Notes: a model not told the origin generated them from the sequence alone. A DNA stretch of 64,000 bases from Spirodela intermedia (GCA_902729315.2 LR746281.1:997001-1061000); one strand, 5' to 3'. Positions 42,701 through 58,355 are shown, numbered from the stretch's first letter. Made by a program: numbers and translations.

Positions 42701-45700
42701 TCATCAAACTAGTGATTCCGCTTATACTTTTCCTATCTAGCATAGTCATCAATAGTTGAGCCCTCTGCTTTGTCATCTTGATTTTGAATTCTTTTATCAT
42801 TTTGCCCTCCCCAAGTTAGGTGCTAAAGATTCTCTCCGTTTTTAGGCGGTTGTACGGATGGCATGTTAAATTTAACTGTTTGGACAGTCTCATGTGGATC
42901 ATATCAGCTAAACTAGTCAGTGGGTAGAATACCATATTCAAGTTTAAAAGACGCGTGAACAACGGTATAATGATTGAGGGTAATCATTGTTATTAAAAAG
43001 TGTGTAACTCTGATAGTTTTGACTTCTTTTTTTCCCCTGTACAGTGGTCAGAGGTGGAGGCCGGTGATCTGTTGTGGATCTAGGAGAGTTTTGACTTCTT
43101 TTTTCCCGTGCTCTTTTTCACCCCCTCCTGTGGCATTTTACTGCGGTTTCATATCCTTATATCTGCAGCAGTCTTACCATGAGCTGCGGGATCCAATGAT
43201 ATGTCAGATCGGATCATAAATTTTGACGATTTCAGTCTAATTCAACCTGCGACTTGACCAATTAAGTCCAAGAGGAGGTTGTAAAATGATGGTGCTTGAA
43301 AGGACCATCCATTTTACCTGGTTGTTTTGCAGAGGTCTAGGCAACATTCTTATGTGAAGGAATGCAATGAAATACTTTTATGGGGGGAAAATGGGAAGTG
43401 AAATCTGGATATGTCTTGTAGTTGATTGCTCCACTTGACAATAGGGGTATACTAGAATTCCACAAGTGCATCTGATGTACTTTGCCTTTCGGAGCTACAT
43501 GTTTTATGTAGTGTATAAAAAGTAGGATGCTTTGAGTTTCTCATTTCTCTTCAAAGGTTTATATTGAACTGATCTGAGTCTTGGTGATTGGGACCATTTT
43601 TTGGGAAAGATTGTTTTGATAATTATGATTTTTAATATACTAATTCTATGTAATACTTGAAGTTGGTTGCTTGGCATATAAGCTATTGATGGTGACTTTG
43701 ACATTGCTTCGATTACGCGTTGTTTTCAACCTTTTTCTGAAATATGTTACAACTGTGGAGTCTTTCTTTGATGACTTTTTTGTTTTTTCAAGAACTTGGA
43801 TTCAAAGAAGTCAGACGCAGCAAAATTTGCACCATTCTGGAATGAGATCATAAAGAATTTAAGAGAGGAAGATTACCTTACTAACTAGTAAGCTGTAGTG
43901 TGGGTTCTCGCTTGTAATTCTGCGTGGCCTTTTTATTTTTGGTTGAGAAATTGGTTTATCTTTTTCAGCGAAATGGATTTACTTACTATGCCAAAAAATT
44001 CTGGAATTCTACGTTTAGTCCAGTGGCCACTAGTTCTACTCGCGAGTAAGGTATGCGATATACTGCTTCCTGGTGCTTGTGGTCTTTATAATGTATTTTT
44101 TGAAAAAAAGTTTGGTTTTTCAGAGGTAACTCATATATTTATTTTCAACCAGATATTTGTGGCTAAAGACGTTGCGCTTGACAACAAAATATCCCAAGAA
44201 GAGCTTTGGGAGAAAATCTCGAGGGACGAATATATGAAATATGCTGTTAAGGAGTGTTTCCAAAGTGTTGAACTAATCTTGATGTCAATTCTGAATAATG
44301 AGGGGAAAATATGGTATGTTCTTATAATTGAATAGTCACGGCTATGGGTTGCAATGTAGTATACTTTCTACTCTTTTTCTCCCTCCTAGTGTCTGTACTT
44401 TGCTTTTGATTTCAGGGTAGAGAGGATATACTCAGATATTAATGATAGCATACAAAAGAAAAGCATCCAGAAGGACTTTCAACTGAGCAGGCTTCAGCTT
44501 GTTATTTCAAGGATTACTGCGCTAACTGGAATACTGGTAAACGAATTGATTTTCAGAATAGTTTCTTTATGCTGTTTAAACCAATATCCAGTTAGTGGAC
44601 GATGTCGTGTATAATAAAAACAACTTACATGCATTCAGTATTGATGAAAAGTACATGTAGAATGTTCTACTCCTTTTCGCCAATTTATCTTACAAAAATC
44701 ATCTCATAGGATTTTTAGATGATTTTAATTGTACAAATTGATGAGTTTTTGAACTGATCCTTGTACTCTACTTTCTTAAATATCTTACTTCTAATGTCAG
44801 ACAGTTATAGTTCTGGAGCTACGTAGTAGAAAATGTTCGTGGGAATACAACTCAGAAGACTTTCAGTGTTATAGTTGCATTGTCCACTTGTTCAGCTATA
44901 GCTGTTGCTAGTCATTGTGTACACTCTGGGATATCTTACAATTTAGTACCAATTTTTTCCCTGAAATTTTTTTTGATTAGCCCCCTAGTATTTGGGTAAT
45001 AATCTGTTCCTTTAATTGTTAGTTTTTATCACAGATCGTTCAGATATTTCAAATTCTTGTTCTCACAGTGTTCTTCCTAATGGTTCCATTATGATTATTT
45101 TTTTCAAAATTCTACCCAAAGTTCTCATTCTATATGAGATTTTGATTGTGATGCCGTTTCTTTTTTCTCTCCCATGCCTTGCCAATAAAGAAAGAAGCCG
45201 AGTCAGTTGATTTAACTAATGGAGCTATTAAGGCGATTCAAGATTTGTATGATGTTGTTCATCATGATGTGTACTCCCTAGACATGAGGTACACCTTATT
45301 CTGGAGAAGTCCTTAAGCCTGTGCTCTTGTGCATTTTTATTTGTTACTTGACCATAATTTTTATTTTTTAGAGCTAACCTTGATGTATGGAACAAAATAT
45401 CACGTGCAAAAGTTGAAGGTCGTCTATTTTCTGAGCTCAAGTGGCCTATGGATCCTGAACTGGTATTTTCCCGTCCTTTGTTTTTCCTTACTGGGGCTGA
45501 TGATTTCCTCCCTTGTTTTCGTATCTTCTGATGTTCTTCTATTCTCATTTTTTTTTCTAACAGAAGTTACAAATTAGACGATTGCATTCATTGCTGACTA
45601 TCAAAGAGTCTGCTGCCAATGTACCAAAAAATTTAGAAGCTAGACGAAGATTGGAGTTTTTCACCAACTCCCTTTTTATGCAAATGCCTGAAGCAAAGCA

Positions 45701-48700
45701 AGTTCGTGAAATGTTGTCCTTCAGGTGAAAGAGTTGTTTCTCATATAGTCTGTATTTTTCTTATCTATTTTGTACACTACTGATTTTATGTGTTTCTAAT
45801 TTTCCTAACGTGCAGTGTTTTCACTCCATATTATTCGGAGACTGTGCTTTATACTGTGGATGAACTCCAAAAGAAAAATGAGGATGGGATATCTACTTTG
45901 TTTTACCTGCAAAAGATTTTTCCAGGTTATTCTCCTTGGCTTATTTATGGATTTAAGATTGTGTGGTATTTTGCACGTCATGTTGAGCATTTGATAACCG
46001 TCTTTGATGTGATGGGCGATAGGTTCTCTTGCAAGGACGTCAGGGTTTTTATTCAAATTCAACAATCAATTATCAATTTAGTTATGTTTACTTCGTTGCA
46101 GTAGTATCAAGGAATATTGTCCACATAGCAATCTATAGAAAGTGTGGCAATGACCCGATCTTCTGTCACACTGGTTGCCAATGTATTGCCATGACTAGAT
46201 TAGTTATTTGCCTCGATCTTCTCTCACAGTGGCTATCAATGGGCAATGGTTCCAGTGAAATAGGTGTTAATATTGCCCAGCAGTGGTGTTTTGTCTCCCC
46301 CATTTCCCTTTGGACTGTTTCAAGAATATTGATGTCATGTGAGTTTCTTGCGATGATTAATCTTCCTGCACTTGTTTTCTTTGTTATAGATGAATGGAAC
46401 AACTTTCTTGCACGAATAGGAAAGGATGAAAATTCACTTGAGTCTGAACTTTATGAGAACCCAAATGATGTTTTGGAGCTTCGGTTTTGGGCTTCATATC
46501 GTGGACAAACTTTAGCACGAACTGGTAAACATTTTTGCTCTCATTCTTTTATGGTTGCTGATGTAAAATGTCTGTCAGTCCTCTTCATCTGCATTGTTTT
46601 CGTCTTATGGTGGTGGAGCAATATCAAACAATGCAAAATTTAATGATCTATCGAAAGTCAGCTTGTTTGGAATCTGTGAACTACCTATGCACCTTGTATT
46701 CATATATTTCACTAATGACTATAAAGCATAAATTATCTTTATATGCCTCATTTAACAGATTTTTTGGTTCTTGTAAATATCTTATTCTTTATCTTTTGAC
46801 GTTAATTTTCCTTCTGATATCCAGTCGTTATAAAACTGCAAGCTGGAAGTCAGTTGTGGTTTACTTGTAGGTTTTTCTTGTCTATTTATATCCAAATATC
46901 GGTTTTGTGTGTGCACTATTGGTTTGCGTCAATTGAGACTCACGAAACCCAAAGGTGGCATCCGCCTTACCATGAAACTGTCGAAAGGGTACTACCGTAG
47001 TTCATTATAAATATTTCGCCTTGAGGAGATCGTCTAGTTTCTCATCTCCATTGAGGATCTGGATCCCCATTTTGCTGTTGCACCAGAGGTGGACTGAACT
47101 GAGCTACCTTATGCTTCTGCTTGCAAATTGTCTCCAGGCATAAATTAGTTTTGCTTCAATAGTTTTCTTTAATATCCTAGTCTTTATACATAATGCTAAA
47201 AGGCACCTTAAAACTAACGAAACTATTTTATGTATTATTTATTTATGATATATGTGAAGTAACTAATACCGCAAAAAAAAAGTCATGTTGAAGTTCTATA
47301 GTTGCTTTTAGTGAATTATACTATACATTTAAAATATTTTTTATTTTTAATGAAATTTGATGAATAATTTTGTTTAAGATATTTAATTCTTGAGCTATCT
47401 GTGTCAGATTGGCGTTGTTGGTAATTGATTGCAATTTACTATGAATATTTGTTTATCTGGTGCTGTACTAATTGTACTTATTATTAACGCTTAAACAAAA
47501 CTCTGCGAAATTTTTGGCGAAGAAGACATGGGGCTATAGCCTGGGTTGTATTGTTCAGAAAATGCTGGAAACTGGAGTCCATGTAGAAGTACCTCACAAG
47601 AGCAGGGAGGGAAATGATCAGATTTTAGTTTGATGACACAATAGTTATAACACTTTGAACAAATTAATTGCACGAGGGTCACGAGATTTGCAGTGGATTG
47701 GTCAATTGCAGACATACTCTACTTTTCAAGCCACGTGAAAATTTTACTATGTAATTTTATAAGTTAGCACCACGATGTGTAAGGTAAAACTTCACATTAG
47801 CTGCCCAGTATTACTTTATAGTAAGTTTTCTCTTTCAGCAAATGAACGAATAGAATGCAATAAAGCATTTTACTAAGTACGTAGTACAGTTAGAGAAAGA
47901 TCCATGGTGTCGAAGTCTTTGTCAATCCTAAATGTAAGAATCTTTCATAGATCTTTAAGATTTTCCGCCCTTTAAAGAGAGATTTAGAATCTTGACGTTT
48001 ACTATGCTATAGTTCAGGCAGGTCTTTTCTTTTATTATAATACTTGTTTCTGAGGTTTGGACATGACTTCGGTTTTGGCTTCTGTTGTATATCGAATTAA
48101 GTCTGGTGCACTGGAAAGAACACCCTCGCGCCTGTGGACAAAATGTTCTTTCATTCAAAAAGATTATTTACAAAGTGCAGGGGTCTGGTATTTATAGTAG
48201 ATTCTGGAAGGTTCTAGACAGAACCCACACTTAGAAGGTTCTAGACACAGCTATCCTTGGGTCCCATCAACACTTCCCCTCAAGCTGGGGAGATACCCTT
48301 GGTAAGCATGTCTACCAATTGATCGTGAATAGATATGTATGGCATACAAATCAAATTTATCTCTAATTTTTCTTTGATGAAATGATGATCAACTTCTACG
48401 TGCTTGGTACGATCATGTTGTACCAGAATATGCACAATATTAATGTTGACTTGTTATTGCAGTAAAGTTTCATCGGACCAGCCAGAGAGATTTTTAGTTC
48501 ATCAATATTTTCACCCAAAATAACTCTGGGCAAGTGCGCCCTAAATTCAGCTTCAGCACTTGAACGGGCAACTGCATTCTATTTCTTACTCCACATAACA
48601 AGGTTGCCACTAATCAATGCGAAATGTCGAGAAGTCGATCTTTAGTTAGTCATTGATCCTGCATTGTTTGCATAGTCATTGATCTTCTGACCACTAGATT

Positions 48701-51700
48701 AAATTGTGCCCAGTCAATTTGAATTCCATAGGCATTGTAGGCAGTTCTACCAATAGTCGTGGGGCAGTGGTATCAGGATTAGAATTCATTAAGGATGAAG
48801 ATCTCCCATCAAAGAAGATGAAAGATCTCCCACTTATGACATAAAATCACAAGAAAAACAGCCAGATTTGCTAGATTTAATCCTGTAAGCAATCACTCGA
48901 CTCAAAAGGTGACTAATGGCTCAAGAATCATTAGTATAAAAGAATAGATTACTGTGGAAGAGAAAGGAGCAATCACACCTGGATTCGCTCTGGTATCATG
49001 TTGTATATCGAAGGAGGTCTGGTGTGCTGGAAAGTCCGCCTTCATCCCTGTGGAGAAAATGTTCTGTCATTCAAAAAGTTATTTACAAAGTGGAAAATTC
49101 TGGTATTTATACCAGACCCTGGAAGCTTCTAGACTTCTATTCCTACCAGACCCTGAGAGGTTCTAGACACAGCTATCCTCGGGAATATGCCCGTCAACAG
49201 CTTCAAAAATCATGAGGTGTCTCTAATAATTGATGTGAAACTCCTCTGGTTTTGTTTCCATTTTTTGCTCATTCTATTAGTATTGAGGCTTATACTGCGT
49301 TGTCAACGTGTTAATTAACCTGATTTCTTAATTGACCTTGTGGAGAATAAATCTTGAATATTTTTTGTAGACACTTGTAGATTGGTCTCCAGTCTCTTTT
49401 CTAGTAGACTTCTATGCTGAGTCTTCTCTTAGAATCATTAGCGTTGTCGCTAAGCCTGCCTTCAAGAACTATGGTAGTAGAGAAGCAGTACGAAGTTGTT
49501 GGGTAAGAAAGAACGCTAGACGTTAGAAGTAAGCTATTGAGCGAAGTTTAGCCCGACTAAGGCTTAGCTCATCACAATATACGCTGAGGTCAACGTATGG
49601 ACATGTCAGTTCGTTATCAATTTCTTAGTTTCTAGTTTATGTTTTGAAGTAAATGTGTCAACATAGAGATTGGCTGTCAGCACCTTTTTATGTGGTTAAA
49701 CAAGCGCCAACTATATGGTGTCTGGCCTTTGTTCGTGCAAAGTGCAATATTGGTTTCTCTATTTCCACTGTAATACACAAAGTTGATCTATCTCTCATTA
49801 TATGGTTTCCGGGATTGCTCTATATATGTTATTTTGTACTTTCCTTTTCTGTGGGAAATTTATACAATTTGTCAATTTGTGTAAATGATCACCTTTCTGA
49901 CCATTTATATTCTGTGATACTTAGCATTTCATCTTAGTAATATGCAGAATATCACCATTATTTTATCCTTTACCTTGTTGATGTAAAAGTCATCTTTTTA
50001 GCATATGCTTCTTAGTTACTTTATTTTCATAGCTATTCATTTTTTTACGTATTATGATAAATTACGTTGCTGTTTTCACGTAGTTGATTACATGTCATTT
50101 GGGTGATCCTTGTTATCACTTTACTTCTGAGATTTTGGTACTTTCTTGCAATATTAAAAGCTTTTAAATGGTGCAGTTCGTGGCATGATGTATTATAGAA
50201 AAGCCCTAATGCTGCAGAGTTATTTGGAGAGGAATAATTTTGGAGGTTCGTACATTGCAGAATGGTTTCTTTTGTGCGGCATTTGTTAGATCCCTCATCG
50301 TATTCTATAATTTCAGATCCAGAAGCTGCATACTCTCTCGATAATACAGCTGACACTCAAGGATATGAGTTGTCACCTGAAGCCCGAGCTCTGGCAGATT
50401 TAAAATTTACCTATGTGGTTACATGTCAAATTTATGGCAAGCAGAAGGAGGAACAGCAGCCGCAGGCTGCAGATATTCTATTATTAATGCAAAGGTTCGT
50501 CTACACCATATCAAGGTCATGTCAGTCTGCCATAAATATAGATAAGTGACGAATTTCTGACTTTTGGTTTTGTAGGAACGAGGCTCTTAGAGTTGCCTTT
50601 ATTCATGATATCGAAACGTTAAAGGATGGAAAGCCTTATATTGAGCACTATTCGAAACTCGTGAAAGGAGATATCCATGGCAAAGACAAGGTCTCTGTTT
50701 TCTTAATTACATTCTTGAAGTCTGAGATATTACGTTTGCATTTTTCTCTGAGACATTATACTGTTATTTTTTTTCCTTTTTGATTTCCTACGTGTATCAT
50801 TCACAATTTGAGGAGGTCCTCTAATTATTGGGACAGCTGCTCATCGAGGGCATATGCTTTACCGAAAATGAGAAAGAAAGAACCGGCTCCAAATTAGTTG
50901 ATTCTTAGCCAGATTGGGGGGGTGGGGTTGCCGCAATTAATCTTCCAGATTCCTTTCTTTTTATTCGCCCAGTTACTGCCTCTACTATTCTTCATACTCC
51001 CACATAAACACCGCCATCCACCTGTGTTTATCTTTTTATTTTCCGTTCATAGTTTTCTAAATACGTACCTTCAAATTCTAGTCTATTGCTGCCATCGAGC
51101 TTTGTTGATCATGTGTTCTCGTCATTTTTCTGGTATTTCTCCCCTTATACTTAACTGCTCATAGACTTCCATTTATGGGCATCGACTCGTCTTTACTGCT
51201 TTTATATTTGACTTTGAGATATTTAGCTCTATATTAATCTAATTTAGTATTGTTTATTGCATCTGGAACTCAATTCGTCAGGATATGGTTTCATTTCACT
51301 TTTGCAGGAGATTTACAAGATTAAATTGCCAGGAAATCCAAAACTCGGTGAAGGAAAGCCCGAGAATCAAAACCACGCTATAATATTTACCCGTGGAAAT
51401 GCGGTACAAACTATTGATATGAACCAGGTAATTTTTATTGAATTTCGATTCGATTCCTATGAAGTTATTTGTGTGAGTAAATGAACGTTTTATCATGCGG
51501 GATTTAGGTGTAATTTCATTCGTTCAATAATCTGTTACCGTTAACCTGTTTTCCTTTTTTAATATGCTTCGTTAATTTTAAGATTTTCAAATATCTGTCA
51601 AGTAGAATGAGATTTTATCCATGATTATAGAGGTTAGTCTTCCTTATCGTATATGCTTGCTAGTAATGAGGTGACTCTGACTAGAATTGTAGTTACAACT

Positions 51701-54700
51701 AGTATTCAAAGGATTTAAAATTATTGAACTATCATTATTGAGATATTTGTATTCCGTGTGGCGTGTGCACCATGGGGGTTCGACTTAGTGTCTATCTATA
51801 GTTCTTATCGAGGATATTTTCTTCTTACTAAACCTTGGTGAAACTGGATATATGGGATAGTATCGTTCAGGATTAAGGCTTATCTTCTGTAGAAATATTG
51901 CTTGACGGCTTTTTTATAAAGAAAACACCGAATACAGTTTCCTGATGATAGGCAAGGCTCTTAAAGGTTGACAGGTCAGGCAACATTTATTCGTTTTACA
52001 AGGGTACAATAAGAACGAAACGTAGTGTTTGGCATGACTTTATCTAAACCAAGTTCAACACGACAGGTTCAGACGAGAATTTTAAAGCTCTTAACTGCTT
52101 TCAGAAATGTATAGTTTCAGAAGGTGAATGTTCGTTGAAAGTCAGGTTGCAACTAGCATTAAGGTTTATGCAAGTATTGAAGTGCTTTTTCTATGGACAC
52201 TGTAGATTCACATTTTATGTGGCTTTATGTTCAAATAAAGGCTGGATTCATTGTCTAAATATATTTAGTCTAAATATGTTTTATTTTCCCCACGTATCAG
52301 GATAATTATTTTGAAGAAGCTTTGAAAATGAGAAATCTTCTTGAAGAGTTTCGTGGTGATCATGGCCTTCGTCCGCCAACCATTTTGGGTCTGAGAGAGC
52401 ATGTCTTCACTGGGAGGTATATTTGCTATTGTTCTTTTGCAGGGATTTTATTTTCTGACTATCATGCTTACATTTGCCTGTGAAACGATATGCAGTGTAT
52501 CGTCTTTAGCATCATTCATGTCACATCAAGAAACAAGCTTTGTGACATTGGGACAACGTGTTTTAGCAAATCCTCTAAAGTAAGTAGATGTTTTGACCAG
52601 ATCTTCGTTGTTCTTTAATGTCTTTAACATAGTATAACTCCAATGTGTACCAATTTATAGGGTGCGTATGCATTATGGGCATCCCGATGTATTTGATAGA
52701 ATTTTCCATATAACAAGAGGTGGTATCAGCAAGGCATCTCGTGTGATAAACATCAGTGAAGACATTTACTCGGGTATTTTTTTAATACCGGAATGCTGTC
52801 GTCTATATGCTCAAATTTTATTCTTTTGAAACGCTTTGGCAATGCGACTTGGAAAATCTTTTGTGGAGTTTTTCTTTACTGCTCTGTTTTCTGCAAGGCA
52901 ACTGCTCATTTCCATGTGTGAAATCTCTTTCAAATCTCCTTTCACTCTGCCAGATATCCGTAGCGTTCAAGATGTACGTTTTTTCAACACTTTCTTGTTG
53001 AATCACCCTCGTTTTCCATTCGTTTTGCTGGAAAAAATTTAAAGGGTCGAATTTCACACTATACGGTTAGTCTCTATGAAAAGCATCTCTTTCACTCCCA
53101 ACATTCCATTTTTTTTTTCGTCCCAAAACTGTTCTTAAGGATGATCATATTTCACTCCAAATGAGTCCGATAAGTCAAATGAGACCAACCGTATAGTCTT
53201 TCACATCTCATCATTTAATTGTTGGTCATGCAAAATTAGCCTGTTTGAATTGGAGGTTCCAAACTCTTAAGCAAGAAGACATGAAATATGGAAAGTGGCT
53301 TCTATTGAAGAACATTGTAATTTCGTTCTAGCCTTGAGATTTGGCTTATGATTCTGTGGAAGAAGAGGGCTTCCGAGGTGCCATTGCATGTTACCAAAGC
53401 TAATGAGACTATTTCCACTTATTCATGTGGTGGCTTCATAATCACCAATGTTTTGTCAGTTTTTTCACACTTAAACGAAAATTTATTTCCGATTAATAAT
53501 TATTTTCTATGATAGTTTTGCAATAGTTTCGTATTCACAGTTATCATTCATGTTTCTTATTTCCATCACAATGATTATTTTTTATTCTAATTGTTGAAGT
53601 TTTCCGCAGGTTTCAATTCAACTTTGCGTCAAGGGAATGTCACCCATCATGAGTACATCCAGGTAATGAAAATAATGCTTATCATGTTTCCTTCTGATTA
53701 CTCATATTTCTTTCTTCTTTTTATCAAAAAGGTTGGCAAGGGAAGGGATGTTGGATTAAATCAGATTGCAATATTTGAGGGCAAAGTATCTGGGGGCAAC
53801 GGTGAACAAGTTCTTAGCAGGGATGTATACAGACTTGGCCAGCTCTTTGACTTCTTCAGGATGATGTCGTTCTATTTTACCACTGTTGGATACTATTTCT
53901 GTACAATGGTATGTTTTCCTTCGGTGCATGTCAGATACCAACTTCCATTCTTTACCTGCATACAATTTAGTGAATCATGTCTAAAAAACGTTTTTGGTAA
54001 AGTTGTCTAGTCGTTTTAAATTATTAATGAGTCAAAATTCACACAGGAGAGATCTGCTGCTTTTTTACCTTTTAAATTAAACGTTAGAATTCACATTGTG
54101 CACTAATCAGTTCAAAGTTATAATAATATTACATCATTCACAGGGAATTGAGAACCTGAGCTGGGCCTCTTTCGGAACACAGAAGATAAAAAGACAATAA
54201 ATCATGAATTGAGAAGTCTTGGCAATAAAGTGCCGAACATGCTCTTTGAAATGCATTTACCCTTAATAGAGCCATATTTCCACATTGACAACCGGTCTCA
54301 AAAAACTTGTGATCATTCACCTCGACCTGCCTCTTCTGAGACTTGGGAATTTCAATTAGAAATATTATGAAGAACATGAACTGATAAACACCACACGCTA
54401 CAGCCTAAAGATAAACGTACTTGCATATTATCATGCATTTAGTCTTGATGAAAGTTTAGGCTATTACATGTTTATTTTACATACCAGAGAGGTGATGTCT
54501 TTGTGTGGCTATTCATTTTTCAAATAAGGCGGGTATTTGTTTTAATATAATTTGCATATCATATTTTTTACTGCTTTTCCTATGTTGTAATAGTAATTTC
54601 TGTCTCGGTGCAGTTAACAGTTTGGACTGTGTACATTTTTCTTTATGGGAAAACCTATCTGGTGAGTATGATACATCCTTTATGAGATATAAATCCCGTC

Positions 54701-57700
54701 TGGTACGAAGTATTTAATATCACATATGAGCCCAATTTATGTAGCTTTCCTGTAGATGTCTTACCTGTATGTTATCTCCGGTCTCTATCATATTACACCC
54801 TAGCTATAACCCTAATGTTCTTGCCAGGAATTGTTGTAACCAACTATATTTGTTGATGATTTTGTGCATCATTTTCCTCCATTATTTCCATCAAAGTTTG
54901 CTTGGTCGACTCGTCGATTTTTATTTGTGAGAATTTTTCTTTACATATCTTATTTGAACTCTTGACTTTGAACTTGGCCTATCAGTTTTCTCGGTTTTTA
55001 AAGCACATCTGCCGAACTATGGAGCTTTACTTGTTCCCTATTTACCTATATTCCTTTTTAAAAATGATCAAGGATGGCATGAACTAGACTAGAAACTGAA
55101 ACTAATTTTAGTACTACCAGTTTGTCAACTGAAACGAATGTTAACATGAATTAGTGCTCTTTTTCTCTTATCCGTCACAGGGGGTTTTCTCTTCCTAATA
55201 GTTATCATTATTAAATTCAGTTTATCATGATTCAAAAATAAATTGAATCAGGTTGATGAAAATGGATATGAGACACATTGGATGTTTGTTTATTGATTAA
55301 TTTCCCCAAATCTTAATTACTTGGTTTTCCTGGGGATGATGACGATGATGGTGACCGCAATGATGTTTGTTTTGTGGTTAATTCGTGTGCATGGCTGGCT
55401 TGCATATCATATATTTATTATTACTAATGACAATGCATTCGGTTGTTGTCACAATGCTTTCTACTCTCCAGGCATTGTCTGGTGTTGGTGAAGCTATTCA
55501 GGACAGAGCAGATATATTAGGGAACACTGCATTGAGTGCTGCTCTCAATACACAGTTTTTGTTCCAAATTGGCGTCTTTACTGCAGTTCCAATGATCCTG
55601 GGTTTTATTTTGGAGCAAGGTTTTTTCACGGTAAGTTTACCCATTTTCCCACTTTTGCTGGAGAATATGGTGTTGAATCGTGACCCATCGAGAAGTTGTC
55701 TTAAATCTTTCTGCAGATCTGAATTTCTTCACAATGCGCACTCTTTCTTTAATGTTTCGATTTCTTGACGTACTGAAGTTTCATTTTTCAGGCTGTTGTC
55801 ACCTTTACCACAATGCAGCTTCAGCTCTGTTCTGTCTTTTTTACTTTTTCTCTTGGAACGAAGAGTCACTATTTTGGTCGAACAATTCTCCATGGAGGGG
55901 CAAGGGTACAAAGCTATTCCTTTTCCTCTTTTCTTTGGTCCTTCATCGGTGAATATTTTGAAGTGTTGACTATTGATACTGTCTTTATTGTTTGTGCTTT
56001 ACTCAGTATCAAGCAACAGGAAGAGGTTTTGTAGTTCGCCATATAAGATTCTCTGAGAATTACCGGCTCTACTCCCGTAGCCATTTTGTAAAAGGGTCAG
56101 CATTCTTTGATAGATATTACTTGAAATTTCATATATTCTGACCATCTGGTAATGCTTCTGACTCCAAGTGTTCATCATGCAGAATGGAAGTTGTCCTTTT
56201 GTTAATTATATACCTGGCATATGGCTATAATGAAGGTGGTGCAATTTCGTATATCCTTCTTAGCATCAGCAGTTGGTTCATGGCGCTTTCATGGCTTTTT
56301 GCTCCATATTTGTTTAATCCTTCCGGGTTTGAATGGCAAAAGTAGGACTGACAACTTAACTTCCTTTCCATGCATGTATACTGATCACATATCCTGATCA
56401 TCAATTTTCGTTATTTCCGATAGGGCGGTGGAGGATTTTAAGGACTGGACAAATTGGCTTCTCTATAGAGGTGGGATTGGAGTTAATGGGAAGGAAAGCT
56501 GGGAAGCATGGTGGGATGAAGAAATGGTATGCACATCTTTCTCTCACATCCTTGAATGGTTTGATTGACAGGTTTTAAGATATTCGAGTTGAACGGTTTT
56601 ATTTTCCCACCCAGGCACATATCCACACGCTGAGAGGAAGAATACTGGAGACCATATTGAATTTAAGGTTCTTTATATTTCAGTTCGGCGTGGTGTACAA
56701 GTTGCATGCAACTGGATCTGATACATCATTAACGGTGACATTTTATATTTCTTTGCCCATTTTATTTTTTAGGCGATTAATGTTGTGTTTTCGCTAACGG
56801 TGACTGTCCTGCTACCTCTGAGCTGGTCCTCTTTATATATATTTATATATATAATAAGAACGTTTTTATGATCGTAATTTCATGAGGGTGGTCAGTGGTA
56901 CTGCATGTGCAGATGAAGCAATCTGAACGTGGGGATTTGTGTCAGTGGTCTTTAAGAGTTTGAGATTACATATATAAATGAGCCTATCTATTTTGCTTTG
57001 TTATTCAAATTTACTGAGTAAATAGCGTTCTATTTACTCCGCATGCTTGAGGCTTATTCAGTTGTTTCAAATAACTCAAGCATTAAAGGAGTCTTCGAAA
57101 TGCCACCTGGGTGTCTCAAAAATTAGAATTCATTGAGGTTTTAGACGAGGTCGTGTTCTTCCTTGCTGTTCAACGCTTGCAATTGTCATGTACTCTCCGG
57201 AAACACGATTCTTCCTCCCTCCACAGACAAATTTTACTACTCATGGAGATGATGTTTACCCAATCGATTTCTTATCTCTTTTCTTTTTTTTTCTCCCTTT
57301 TTTTCTTTGATTATGCTCATTTTCCCTCTGACCCAGATGCTCACAGTGATTTATTTGTATGAGGGACAAGCATTGGCTTCTTTGTTTTAAGAAAAAAAAA
57401 CTGATCGGAGATGTCACGCTCAATGAGACATTGAATATTTTATTTCAAGTGAAGAGACCCTTTTTCCACCAAAATCTCGACATAATCTTCCCTTTTTTTC
57501 TCATATTTTTTCTGTACAGGTATATGGCCTATCATGGGTGGTACTGGCTGTGCTGTTCATCCTCTTTCAGGTCTATAATATGCCAGAAACTTCGTAAAGA
57601 TCCAAGATTATCGACGCAGACACATCTCTCGATGCATTTCCTCTTATGCAATTTGTTTCATCCCTGTGATCGTCAGGTGTTCAGCTTCAGTCAAAAGGCG

Positions 57701-58355
57701 TCCGTAAATTTCCAGCTCCTGCTGCGCCTTATTCAAGGCGTCTCCTTCATGCTCGCTTTCGCCGGAATAGCGGTGGCCATCGTGGTTACAGATCTATCCG
57801 TGCCCGATATCTTTGCCTGCATCTTGGCATTCGTCCCCACCGGCTGGGGAATTCTCAGCGTGAGTAATAAAATATCTGCTTTGTTTCTCCCACGCATTGT
57901 CTTATTCATCTATCTGCCATCGGGTTTCCTCCCCAGTTTCTTTTCGTTTGGCTTTACAACGAGCAGGGTGAAGTATATTATGTGGACTTGCTTGGTAGTT
58001 GATCTCCGCAATGAGTTTTCGACTTTCTTAGCCATTAATCGCGTTGACTGGTAGGCGAAAAGAAGAAAATTGGGTTTATTGTTTCAAACTTCTTTCATTA
58101 TTCGTTTTATAACTAGAAAAGGGGACATGATATCCCGAATCGGCTGATCGGCTGATCTTGGGGATGAATCCGGAATACCCATCATTTCTTTCTTCTTGTT
58201 GTTGTTGTTGCTGGAAGAACAATCCTTTATGCCGCTTTCAGAAGGTGCTATAAATAAACCCTAGTTTCTAAAAGAGAAGATACCCCAATAATCCATCAAA
58301 GAAACGAGAGCTGCTGGCCACTGTTGCACACCTGGGTGGCTGTACTCTTTCTATG

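Larger units (their letters stand above)
48083..49199 (-). mobile_element. Minimal two-LTR Copia element with target-site duplication (intron 32)
   Basis: Two similar LTRs (3' LTR 48083-48272; 5' LTR 48999-49199) share TGTTGA starts and TACAACA ends on the minus strand. The insertion is flanked by a perfect 5-bp direct repeat GCTTC (48078-48082 and 49200-49204), the size expected for Copia. The 726-bp interior keeps a decayed C-terminal RNase H segment (about 48330-48660) and a purine tract before the 3' LTR. A degenerate primer site (about 48985-48998) abuts the 5' LTR. Gag, protease, integrase and most of reverse transcriptase are deleted, so it is non-autonomous. The LTRs are roughly four-fifths identical by eye, so the insertion is old. 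Confidence 0.88.
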
